A DNA stretch of 64,000 bases from Galaxea fascicularis (lineage: Eukaryota > Cnidaria > Anthozoa > Scleractinia > Euphylliidae), in contig OX419336.1 of assembly GCA_948470475.1 (NCBI GenBank), positions 3,183,235 through 3,247,234 on the forward strand, read 5' to 3'. The position numbers were made by a program, and so were the translations under genes. Shown here piece by piece: positions 33,847 through 45,021 of the stretch (position 1 is the first letter of the stretch; every line of letters begins with the position of its first letter). The notes under the pieces are model-generated. The model saw nothing but the letters and a program-made list of their open reading frames with translations, ran no database searches and was not told the origin of the DNA.

Positions 33847-33866
33847 GGGGGGGGGGGGGGGGGGGG
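33847..33866. repeat. Poly-G tract, 20 G
   Basis: Uninterrupted G20. Other long G runs lie at 14398-14412, 50051-50063 and 52598-52616. Confidence 0.9.
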
Positions 33867-34880
33867 AGACGATTTTTAACGACAGAAGTAAACCACCGTG
33901 AATCGCTTCTGCGGCAATACATTTCATCTTTCTGACGATTTCCTTAATTCTCACGGCTTTTATGCTTCATCAAGGAGGGATTTTGTAAGGAGAAACTACA
34001 TGTTGGTAGAACGAGCTCTGTAATGACGTCAGAGCGTGGTGTGATTCGCTGGCGTGATTTTAGTCCAAAGTACAAGTTAATATAGACAACCACAAGTTAA
34101 GTCAAATATTTTGATCAAGCCAGTTGGAGCGAAAAATGCAAAAACCGTGTTTGAAAAAACGGACACAAATGTTCCGAGCTACATAAATTTGGCCGAACCG
34201 ATCCTCGTGTGTTGTTGTCTGGCCTGGCGATGGGCATGACATGTACAGTGTATGCCCAAGTTTGTCTCCGTAAAGCCACCATGAATAACAGTCATCAATA
34301 CAGGGAAACCTCCACAGATAAGCTTAACTAGTAGATTCCGTTTGGACATATTTTGCATGGAATCAAGGTTAGTTTACACTGCATTCTATTAAGTTATTGG
34401 GTTAACCTTTAGGCTAAAAAATTCCACGAATATTTTGAGAAATCTTTACAAATCATAGAAATCACGAACGCGATTGCCGTAGTTAGTGTAGTATTGATCA
34501 CCCGGCGTTATTCATCGACGTAATCAAACTAGAAACTGGTGTCAAGGAGATAAAGCAAATATAAACATGCTATGCAGAGCAGTAGAAACTGGATTGACCT
34601 TTATTCTTGTCATCTCAATGTTAATTCTCGATGCTGTCTCCCATACGCTGCTTATAAGCTTAACGTTAGTTCTGCGAATTTGGTGTTAAATCAAACAATA
34701 TTCCCAAGCTGATTTTTTTTAATTTATTCTCATCATCCGTCTGCTTGTCAGTGTAATGTTATTGTGGGGAGAATTTACTTATTGGTCACTCCTGGAGGTG
34801 AAAGGGTTAACCTCAACTTGAACGCATCTTTCATTGACCTAAAGACCTTATAAACAGAACTAGAAATCAGAAAAGAGTTA

Positions 34881-35088
34881 AGGCCCTGGCAAACGAAGCC
34901 ACATTGTTACAGACCATTGTTGCTATTATTGTTTCCATGCTGCGCAAACTGGGACACATTTGTTGCAGACACAAAATGTTTCTGAACAATATCAGAAACA
35001 TTTTTTGTGTCCGCAACAAATGTTGCGCGCGCGGGCAAACAGGGAAACATTTGTGTTGGCAACAATGTGTCCTAGTTTGCCAGGGCCT
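34881..35088. mobile_element. 208-bp MITE, TTA target duplication (PIF/Harbinger-like)
   Basis: The ends AGGCCCTGGCAAAC and its near reverse complement GTTTGCCAGGGCCT are flanked by TTA on both sides (34878-34880 and 35089-35091). The interior contains a second inverted pair around CTGAACAATATCAG. Confidence 0.75.
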
Positions 35089-35739
35089 TTAGTGATGCAT
35101 TGTCAGTGAGTTGCACACAGTGTATAGCTTAACGGAAAATAACCTCGAACCAAAGAATGAAACCCGGACTTGAGTTTGCACACAGAGCTCAGCTCAATAC
35201 CACGTTGATGTTCTGCACTCCTAGTATGCACTTTATAGAGTTTGTAAGCGTTTCCCCGCAGACACTGGTAACAACAACGCCAATCAAACAGAAAAAAAGA
35301 CCTAGTCTTTCTTTGTTTACATCGCGACCGGTTTCTGTCTGCTCTCCAGCTTCTCGCGTACGCCTGAAGTCGTACCCAGATCTTCGATGGTATTTAGATA
35401 GATCAGGTGAGTTGCGTGACGTAAAACCTGTTTTACACTCAGTGCGTGACACTCAGTGCGGTAAAGCGTTTATTTGTAGCTTGAGTAACTATTTTATTGA
35501 CTTTGTTTTGGGCATAGCGGTTTATTCCCGCCTCAATCAAATTGACCTCTCCATGTGACAAGCAACTTACCCATCCAAAAAAAAAAGAACCGTAACTTTT
35601 ACTAATAATACACTTGAAAACATTGCTCAGATCTGATTGGCTAAAAAGTAGTGTATCTTTATGGAACACGAGTGCAGAAAAGTGTGACACAAGTATCAGT
35701 GCAAATTGCAACAGAGAGACTCGAAGACTGCTGGGGGCC

Positions 35740-35870
35740 AACCGAGGTATTTCGAAGAGCACACTAGACCTTCCGAAGAATTCCTAAGGTCGTACGAAAC
35801 CTTCCGACGATTTCCGAAGACGTTCAAAGGTCCTCCGAAGACCTCCGACAATCCCCCGGAGGTCACCGGA
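35740..35870. repeat. Degenerate CCGAAGA-type tandem array
   Basis: About ten loose repeats of TTCCGAAGA / CCTCCGAAGAC / TTCCGACGA spaced 10-14 bp apart. No reading frame follows them. Confidence 0.7.
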
Positions 35871-35889
35871 TATTTTTAAGCTTTTCCAA

Positions 35890-35973
35890 GCACAGGCAGC
35901 CCAAGCGTAGTACGTGGGTTACAAACTGTAGTTTGTAACCTACGTCTCACGTGTTACGCTTGGGCCACCTGTG
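35890..35973. repeat. Hairpin next to the CCGAAGA array
   Basis: CACAGGCAGCCCAAGCGTAG with GGTTACAAAC pairs with GTTTGTAACC and TACGCTTGGGCCACCTGTG. It starts about 20 bp after the tandem array, so the two may form one element. Confidence 0.65.
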
Positions 35974-36383
35974 GTTGAACTGAGCTGTATACCGTGATTT
36001 TTCTACGAACCCCACTGCTACACAAACATTTACTGAGAACTTGAAAACAATCAGGGTTTAAGTTGAGACAGTTTGAATATCTAACGCCCAAATCTTCAGA
36101 GAAATGCAGGCTAAGACCGCAGAAATTTTCAAACATCATATGCATGTTTACTGACTGAGGGATATAACTGGTTATATGGGTAGGTTGACAGTTCATGCAA
36201 ACCGTGGCCAGTTAAAGCAGTGCACTTTTATTTACAGATAGAGTCGGGGATTTGATTGTATTTCATAAATAGAACACACAATATTCGTTTGGAAAATTCG
36301 GTTGCAAATTATGCCAGTTCAACTTTTTCTACCTGTCAAATTAAGACGGACTCGGACTCTCCGCTCAGACACACCAAATCGCG

Positions 36384-36595
36384 GCAGGTCTCTTTTACAG
36401 GGTCACGTTTTACAGGGCAAAGTACAGGTCACTGTGCTGCAGATAAACAAACAAACACAAACGTATCTCCTAGCTCTAATCACTATCCAAAACTTGTGTT
36501 AGATCGAGGTGAAACTGTTTGGCTTAGTTAACAATCGATAGAACAGTGACCTGTACCTGTGACATATGGAATGTGACCTGTAAAAAGAGACCTGC
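36384..36595. repeat. Inverted-repeat element ending GCAGGTCTCTTTTACAGG
   Basis: The left end GCAGGTCTCTTTTACAGG and right end CCTGTAAAAAGAGACCTGC pair with one gap. Inner GTACAGGTCACTGT / ACAGTGACCTGTAC arms also pair. Confidence 0.75.
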
Positions 36596-37073
36596 CTACG
36601 TAAACAATCATACCGTGCACATCCCAACCAAAATTTCCGGACTATTTTATTTTTGTGTTTGGTAATCAGCCAACATTTAGAGCTTAATCAATCAATAAAG
36701 TTCGCGACACAACTTTAAAATATCTTCAAAACCGCAACAAGAGCGGATGTGTAGAATGACCTAGACTTTGAACGACGTCTGCTTCAATGAGGAGATTAGC
36801 CTATATGAAATTCACACTCAACTAAATAGAAACTAAATACACACTGGTCAAAAATTTTCATAACAATAGTTCTTGGTTTCTGTTATGAAACCTGGTTTAC
36901 CGCAAATAGTATTATCCTTAATTGTTTTTCTTATTTGTTTTCAATTTTGTTGGTTTTCTAAGAACAAAGCAGTCATCACTGTGGCAATTCATATCTTTGG
37001 ACAATTTTTGGAAGCGGCTGTTTGGTTTATATACATCTGTCACTAACGTAATGTACGAGGGGCTAGTGACTTA

Positions 37074-37562
37074 GGGACTGTTCGTTATTTATGGCTATAG
37101 GGGGGTCGGTGACTAAAAATGTACCCTTCCCTGAAAATGTTGTATCCAAAAATTACCCCCCCCCCCCATTTTATGCCACTGGCCCAAAATGTTCCCCTCC
37201 CCCCTCCCTCCAGAGAATGTCGAACTCTGATTGTAAAATAGCGTATAACACACGCGAGCGACTTGATCGAGAGACGTTTACGTCTTGTTTTTTTTTTCTT
37301 TAATTTATGTGATAAATTTACTTCTAGAACTAAATTATCAGTAATTGATGGAAGGCAATATTTCCTTAAATTGTTTTTTATCGCCCTCTTTGTGTGTTTT
37401 GATACCTTTTGTTTCGGCGTCGACAAGTATTTCTTTCAGGCCGTTTCTTTGCCGTATTTAAAAAAACACCCCCCTTTCCCCTGATTTTGATATAATTACC
37501 CCCCTCACACACACACACACTAAACAGCGGCCTCCACCTAGCCATAAATAACGAACAGTCCC
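37074..37562. mobile_element. 489-bp MITE, TTA target duplication (PIF/Harbinger-like)
   Basis: GGGACTGTTCGTTATTTATG and the reverse complement of the right end are perfect over about 24 bp. TTA flanks both ends (37071-37073 and 37563-37565). The interior has C runs and a (CA)n at 37506-37520 but no transposase. Confidence 0.82.
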
Positions 37563-38365
37563 TTAAAATTAGAGTTTTTCACTCTCGCAAGCGTTCAAAA
37601 GGCTGAACACCTTGGGTGGTCGCGTAAGCCTGGAGATTCAGCTGTCCTAAGAACGTGATAATCATCTCATGAAAGGGAGTCGTGCGAGAGCTCATGCATT
37701 TATCTTACTTGGGAAACTTTCAAAAGCGAAAGAAAGTCAACTGAGTTTCTGTTCACGAACGGGGCCTTTCTTTTCACAGTCTGTTTTAGTAAGAACAGTT
37801 TAAACTTCTTTTGCCCGAACCTTTTCGCATCCATGTCCTGGTTTTCATTTATACGTCATCCAAAACTGGTGATAGTCTGTGGTTTGCAATAAGTGGTTAG
37901 AAAAGTCATGTAAATTTGTTCTTTCCGTGACAGCGCGTTTAGCGATAACAAAAACAGCTAAAAATCTAGCAACATCTGACACCGGATTTAGTTTTGTTCT
38001 CAGTGTTTATCAGTTTTGCCAGAGCGAAGTTATTGCCATTTTTTTTAAAGAAACGTATCATTCATCATTTCATTCTGACAAACAGCTAAAAATATACAGC
38101 AGTCTGGGGCAGATTCAGGCTTTTACAAAAGGGGATTGGATTAAACGTACCGCCGAAGGCGACGCTCCTGTCGGGGGTTTGGAACTTTTAGTCCTGGGAA
38201 ACGCCATTTCCGGTATTCTAAAGCAAAGTCAGCGTGTTTAATGCCTCATTTTTTAAAGTTTAAATGCCATTATTGTTCCGTTAAAAAATAACAAAGATGC
38301 GCAAAAAAAGATAAAAAGTTAGGTACTTCGGATAAAATTTTCAGTTATAAAACTATGATGAAAGT

Positions 38366-38985
38366 ATGCTACCGTTAAACTTTTTTGAGCGATGCTTTGC
38401 AGAAACAGGAGAAAATAAACAATTAAAAGAACCACATTCGCAGCGAACCAAAATATTCATATATTTATTTGTTTTTCAAACCAAAATAAAGCGTGGCTTG
38501 TTGCCAAGCTCAGTAACCGAACTATTTAACACTAGTCACACAAACTATAACCTCAAAAACGCAGATTTCGGACAGGAATGTTTCAACACTACAAAACTCG
38601 GCAAACACTCTCTCAGGGGTTCTCACTCTTGGCTACTTCTTTGGTCCAAAATCAACCGGGAGCTAAGATCAGCACTCACACTTAGTAACTTTGAAAAAGG
38701 CATTAGATAGACAGACATTGCCGTCTCGTTAACAGATGACTCGTGTAACGACTGTGTCCTCTGCAAAAGTTAGCTCTAGTTCGCCTTGCTATTTTACTCC
38801 TTTCAGAGTTACTCTTCTTTATGATTCAGAGATATTATTAGGTAGTTATTTATTGGAATTAGAATTTAGAGCGTAAATTATAATTAGAATTCACAATATT
38901 ACTAGAGTCAGTTTTATTTTGTTACAGTCTCCCCAATTAGTGAGGCACTGTGCACTCATAAGACGTGAGACTTTAATAAAGTTAA
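38366..38985 (+). pseudogene. 3' fragment of a non-LTR retrotransposon (RT C-terminal region and 3' UTR)
   Basis: One frame encodes LPSSVTELFNTSHTNYNL, KNADFG, TTKLGKHSLRG, LLLWSKINRELRS, LSNFEKGIR, a stop at 38708-38710, and in the same frame DSCNDCVLCKS and a stop at 38771-38773. YNLRNADF, GKHSIRYLGP, LWSKLP and a final C-x2-C-x2-C cluster are characteristic of the C terminus of cnidarian LINE reverse transcriptases. The 3' UTR ends GACTTTAATAAAGTTA. The fragment is truncated at the 5' end and carries an internal stop, so it is a dead copy. Confidence 0.72.
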
Positions 38986-39530
38986 AAAGACAAACGTTTT
39001 AGCTACATTGAACAGCAGAGAATTAGCTTTGTTATCTAAGATCTACTTGTATTTATTTTATATTATCACAAGCTTTTGACGTTAGGTATTTTATTTTAGG
39101 GGGTTCGATCGACCCCTCCAAACCCCCCCTAGATCCGCCCCAGGCAATTTTACACAGACTTTTGCTTCGCACTTAAATTTCTTACCGAAGTCTTCTCTTA
39201 ACACTGGCTTTGTTTCACTCGATTTGTTATCCAAGTAACACATTTCAGTACTGATTGCAGAAATTATAAACGCTTTATAACAAGCAAATATTTCTACACA
39301 AATATTGAAACAAATAACTGGGTAACCAGGTCAGTAAAATTAAACTAGTTAGTCAGCAGAGGCCCGGGGTCAGAGGTTTCATCGAAATGCTGACTTGAAT
39401 ATCGGAAAATTCGAAAACCTCTAAGGCCACTCATGTTTTGCTTCAAGCTGTGAGTTTTGCCCGTGGCCGAGCAGAGATAAAGTAAAATCGAGCATACTGC
39501 ACGCTGCGATAAACACAGAATGTAGCCAAT

Positions 39531-39632
39531 CAACCTCGTCCCCAGGGCGCTTTTCCCTGGCTTTGGGGGCGGGGCGGGCCTTTTCCCGCCCCGCCCCCAA
39601 AGCCAGGGAAAAGCGCCCTGGGGACGAGGTTG
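39531..39632. mobile_element. 102-bp perfect foldback element with 10-bp target duplication
   Basis: Two 48-bp GC-rich arms (CAACCTCGTCCCCAGGGCGC and so on) flank a 6-base centre (CCTTTT). TGTAGCCAAT occurs on both sides (39521-39530 and 39633-39642). No mismatch is seen between the arms, which suggests a young insertion. Confidence 0.88.
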
Positions 39633-42600
39633 TGTAGCCAATGTAACAAACATTCACTGAATTTCGACAATCACGATAAGAATGAAAAACTCCATTTCAC
39701 AAGAACGTCTTTTGATTTGTTTTTACAATTCAGCATGGTAACATGTAACTTAGCTTCGGTTTGATTTACAAGGCCACAAGTTAATTAGGTAACAGTTGGA
39801 CACCCGGTGAAAACAACGCAATCAAAGTGCTTTTTGCAGCAGGTGGAAAGGCCCTCGGGAAATAAGATCATTCTTGAGAGATTTTTAATTGATTGAGTCT
39901 CAATTGTCGATAGCCAAAGCACGTGCTTGTTTTTGTGTTCAAAACAGTTCGAAAAGCACATTACTGGGTGTTTCGTCTCTTCATCGGACGGGTCTGTGCC
40001 AATACAAGTATTTTGCTAGTCTCAAAGACAACATGTAATATTGTCTTTAATTAAAGGTCTTTCGTCAATTACGAAAGGCTTATATCTGCCAGTGTTGACG
40101 AACTTATCAATGCAGTTTTTATTTGATTATTTCAACAAAATAAGGAACCTTTCAATTTTGACATCTATGGTTCAAAATGGAAAGTTTGACTTTCGTTTCA
40201 GTTTTATAACAGGCGACGAAATAACCGTGATACATATGCTGGGCAATTGCTTAGTTTCGCCAGTACTGTTGCATTAAAAAGACAGACTTCAGAATGCCGT
40301 TAACCAGTTCATTCAAGTGCCGCGGACCCCCGAACGTAATTGTCCTTGACAATACCATGCGCTCTTGACGATACTACTTTAAACAGATTTCCGAGTGTTT
40401 TCTGCTTCAAATACTTTAAAATTTTGTATAATCTACCATCTTAGATTCTTGACCAAAATGTACCTAACGAAAATTAGTTTCTGCACACCATCACCAGTTT
40501 CCCGCGCTTGGAGCGAGTGACCACATGTAACAGCTGCATGACACGTGTTACCGACACGTGGCCTGCCTGGTGTTTAATTGTCCAAACTTAATTGTTTCCA
40601 ATCAAATCACAGATTATTACATGCTACCTTTGTTGCAGTGTATAACTTATCACGACATACATTGGGTGCCTGTAGTATTTGTTTGATGCTGATTGACATT
40701 ATCACTTTCTGAATCCTGTTGCATTAAAAAGACAGACATGTGGGTTCTTGAGCCTGGGTATTAGCTGTACCATGCTGATTAGGCCCAATAAGGCCAAAAC
40801 TACTGTCCATGGCTGCTAATGCTCGGGCTCAATTTTTATTTGGTTGATTTAAGGGGTAATGCCCGCTACCACGTGGCCATAGTGCCCAATGAGTTGCTGT
40901 CAGACCTAAACACATCAATTTGTGTGGTATTCTTGTCACTCGAAGCTGCCACATCCCACAAGCTTCACATTTTCTGAAACCTATATTCCACTTATTATTT
41001 TAGGGTTAATTTGTTGGATAAATACGCGTCGTCTGTAAAACGATATATCGTTGATTCACAAGGGCCATGGAAGCTTCAATGCCCTCGGTCAAAAACAAAG
41101 CACACAAAAGCACTTTCGGACATTCTACATGATAAAAATCTACGTGATGACGTTAACTTATTCAAGGCCTGAGAAGCACTGAGGATGCTAATTATTGGGG
41201 ATGAAAAATGTTTGCTACTCTAATGGAAAACAGTTCGAGAAGAGCTTTCGTTTACAGTTTACACGCGTTTGGGACCTTTGAACGAGACCAGTTATTATCA
41301 CTCTGGTATATTGGGTAGACAAAAATGTTTTCATTCCACACATTTTTAAGTTGCTTTTGGCGTAAGTGCACTTTTAGGAGCGAAGAGTTGTTTGTAGCGA
41401 TAAGAAATACTTTCGGAAAAACTGTTATTAAGAAAATATTTCCTATAATGAGTGGCTCCTGACAAAGAACGAAGTTCTTGATCTGTTGAGTTGTGTGGTC
41501 CACTTTGGACATTGATGGTCGTCTAAATTTGTTCATGGCCCTCTTATCTAAACACACAAACTGTTTTCAAACTGACTAAACCCGCTTAAATTTACTTATA
41601 ATACAAAATACAATCGGTGTTACAATGACCTTTAAACTATTGTATCGCGCAACTACCTTATTGAATTAGCATGTTAGCATACTAAATTACAAATTACAAT
41701 CAAGCCTTGCTCAGTGACTCACCGCAAAAGACTTTCACGCTCGCTTTGCTGATCCGGTAAAGCGAGGTCGTTTACCTGTTAGATGTTCGGAAATTTCCTG
41801 GGGTCAAAATTTCGTAATACCACAAAATTGCTATATTCAAGAGGAGATTGATGAGCAATCAAGAACATCGTGGTTCTTACCCGTTTTTAACTAGTTTCCA
41901 TTGTCTCCGAAAGCAAAATACACAAAAACATAAAAAAACAAAGCATTGAAACCATTAACCACGGACTTTCATCACAATGTTCTGACGTCTATACTTTGTT
42001 TTAAAAGTAAACACAATGTAATTCAGGGAAATACTATTTGATAAGAATTTGCGTTTTATCTCACACTTCCGGACAACAGGTAAACATTTTCGAAATTGTT
42101 TACATTTAAACCTTATCAGAATACTTGTTCTGATATGCAAACAGCGTAATTTAACTCTGCTTCGCATCATTTAACCCCCTGCTTAACATGCGCAATATGC
42201 ATACGTTCCCCAATTTTCCCGCCAAAACTGAAACCACAAGACGAGGGCGTCCAATCGTACTTTGCACGGCGGGCGTTTTTGCGGTTTCCAACTTCGCAGC
42301 TAGAATCGTAACAGGCAGTCCAGCATCTTTGCAACATTGGTCCCTATGACTATGACTGGATATTACAAAAGAGTCTTAATGAATCTTTTTGGGCTACAAT
42401 AGCTTTAGAAAAGCGGAATTCTGAAAAACCGTAGACGTGCCTGATCGCATGCGAAATCAAGTGTCGTCACGCGCACGCAAGGTAACGTGACCAACCAAGT
42501 GGAACTTGCAGTCCCAGTGAAATCAAAATACTGTAAAGCCGCTCAACCAATCTTATTCTGTTGTTATGTTCTATTTTTCTATTGTTTCCATGTAACTGAC

Positions 42601-44814
42601 GGCCAAGTGAGAGATGATGCAGTTAAGCCAGCATAATGCCCACACACGGACTCAAGCAAAGACTAAACAATTATCTTTTCTCATTGTCGAGAGCAAAGCA
42701 GAAGGGCGAATGTAAGAAGATTCCGACAGGAAATCAGAGACCGAGGTTACGAACTTTGCGCTGTTTTTAGGCAGATATCCAAATTTCACAAAGAAATTCA
42801 ACATGCAAAATTTTATAAACTCGAGAAACTAGAACTTGATTACACTTTGGACACCCAAGGGCTGCACCGAACGGAGGCAAAATATTCATGATCCCGCACT
42901 TGGGCAAAGTACACGCCCCAGGGGTAGAAATTGGAAAACTTGAGCCAAAACACCGCAAACGTAAGTCTTTCTTCGCCTTTCTAATTTCTGTACTGACAGA
43001 TAAGAACCAATGCTCAAAAATACTAAATATCACACGGTATTGCCTAAGTTCAAATAGAGTTGTTTTTGTCGGAATAGAAATAGTTTCCTTTGATAATTTC
43101 GATTATCCGATATTAGCTTTGCAGTGTATTCACTAGGACGATGCTTCGCGTTGCTCTCGCTTAATTGTGGTAAGACATTTAGCTTCAACGGACCCGTCGA
43201 GATGCTCTTCATGTTTTGATGAAACAGACATTTCACAGTAACACTCTACCACGTGCTGCGCTGCTGAACGTTTTGCAAGCTTATTTGCCTGGCACGAAAA
43301 CGATTTTCGGCACGTGATGGGCGAAATACAACAAGAAAATAACATAAATACCAAATCAATGACTGTGCATAAGCTCAACTGGTGAACTTTCAACAAGGCA
43401 TCATTATAATCAGAAATCTGTCTCATCCGACGAAAGGTATCTTTTCATCATTGACATCTGAGATTTTTTGACAAGAAAAGTTTTGTTCCGTTTTATTTAC
43501 AATAAAAGACGGCCCTTAGAACCTCCAAAACTGTTGACGTGAGAAGGCGTGAATCCTTTATGACCAGACTGCTAAACTTTCCAAGAAAATGAGCTGTGGA
43601 AATTTGCATCCCTCCGATGGTCCCTATTTTAAAATGGATTTTCTGTGACCTCAAAGAAAGGAAACGACATTTTCTGTGATCATTGTTAACCTGGCGCTGT
43701 CAACGAGGACCATGTATCATCACAACGGTAGAGAAAACCGAAATATTTGATACTTGGCTTTGATTTGCTCCAAGCATAATGAAAGCACAATTACTAATGT
43801 AAATTGGAGCCGGTGACGTCATGAATGTTTATTTTTAGAAGCAATGTAGCGCTGTGGCCGTGACAATTAAGCTAACACGCGGTTTGGTAAAATATCTTCA
43901 ATCAGTCAAAACCTTTGTCAGACAAGAGCAAACCAGCTAGTTTTCAAGATGCACAGAACGATTCGAACAATCTCCCAAACCCGAAAATTTATGGCGCAAC
44001 CGAAAGAAACGGGGAAAGTTCGACTTCTCATTTCTTGGGTCGAATCCGTCCACTCTCTCAAACTTCGCCGCCAGTAATCACAGGAAAGTTGAATTTTGAA
44101 CTAAATATCTGCGCATTTTGTTTTTTTTACGTCGAAACGATGAGTTTTATTATTCAAACGGAACTTTGCACCACGGACACATTTCAAGTTGTTCTTAATC
44201 CATTACGTCATAATCCCATTGTCTTGCGGGATCTGTTTGTGCTTCGTCTAGTTCCGCCCATACGAGAAAATTGAAATTTAGGCGTGTGTAAAAGCTCAAA
44301 AATTAAAATTTCCTCTTTCCTCCCTACTTTCCTTGTAAAGGTCCAAATTATCTTTGAGCGGTATGTAAGCAGCGTTTGTTGCCGTTACCTTAAGTTTTTG
44401 GCGGCTTTAATTTGTCCGTGTTACTGTTATGCGTAATTAATCCCGATCTTGAGAAAGCCTCATTTACTCGATCTTTACCCAATCAATACAAAGCTTCCAG
44501 ATGAAATCTACACAGCAAAACACAACGGCACGATTCAAAAGAAAAACACAGAAATACCATGAAGGTCAGAAGCACAGTGCGAGAAGATGGTTTCTTTGGT
44601 GTGATAATCGCATACGCCAAACATTCGCACGCTTTTATGGAGTTGTCAAAGCAAAATTTCGTGCTTTTGTTTGCGATTTGGCACTTTTGAAATGCAAAAG
44701 ACGTTTTTCCATTGTATTGGTCAATATGTTTTGCCCAGCGCCTCCCTAGTTCGGCATTTTTTTTGCTCTGTCTCACACCCAGAACTTTGTCTGCCAAAGC
44801 AACAGAGCACGTGA

Positions 44815-44915
44815 TTGGTCCGTGAATTCTAAACCGCCTTCTCATTGGTTGGATTTTGACAATACCGTCAATTTATAAACTTGAAGCGTGCTAATAACGC
44901 GTGGTGCTCAGTCAA
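44815..44915 (+). promoter_or_regulatory. fax: Putative FAX core promoter
   Basis: Two inverted CCAAT boxes (ATTGG near 44815 and 44842) precede TTTATAAAC at 44872-44880 and an initiator-like TCAGTC at 44908-44913. The spacing from TATA to initiator is about 35 nt, a little longer than usual. The 5' UTR would then be about 110 nt. Assignment is by motif and position only. Confidence 0.4.
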
Positions 44916-45021
44916 GCTAAAGGTCATTGTTGGGCTTGGCCTTCTTTCGCGAGAGGAAGGCGTTGTATCAGATCGAAGGGTTGATCATTGAGCATTAGTT
45001 TCTTGATTTCCTAACTTAAAG

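Larger units (their letters stand above)
29736..44814. other. Intergenic stretch without a recognised gene
   Basis: Six-frame reading gives only short, unrelated frames. What is visible: repeat R2a (30895), poly-purine/pyrimidine tracts (31792, 33847), an orphan TATA-like box (32935), MITEs at 34881, 35890, 36384, 37074 and 39531, and the LINE fragment at 38366. Unannotated exons or non-coding RNAs cannot be excluded. Confidence 0.6.

Noticed and set aside
35157..35558. 133-residue frame on the + strand
   Set aside because: No recognisable motif, partly mirrored on the other strand, no supporting splice sites.
37879..38241. 120-residue frame upstream of the LINE fragment
   Set aside because: Could be upstream LINE sequence but no reverse transcriptase motif can be recognised in it.
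43915..44274. 119-residue frame 750 bp upstream of FAX
   Set aside because: Begins at a non-ATG codon, no homology recognised, second half is a random hydrophobic translation.
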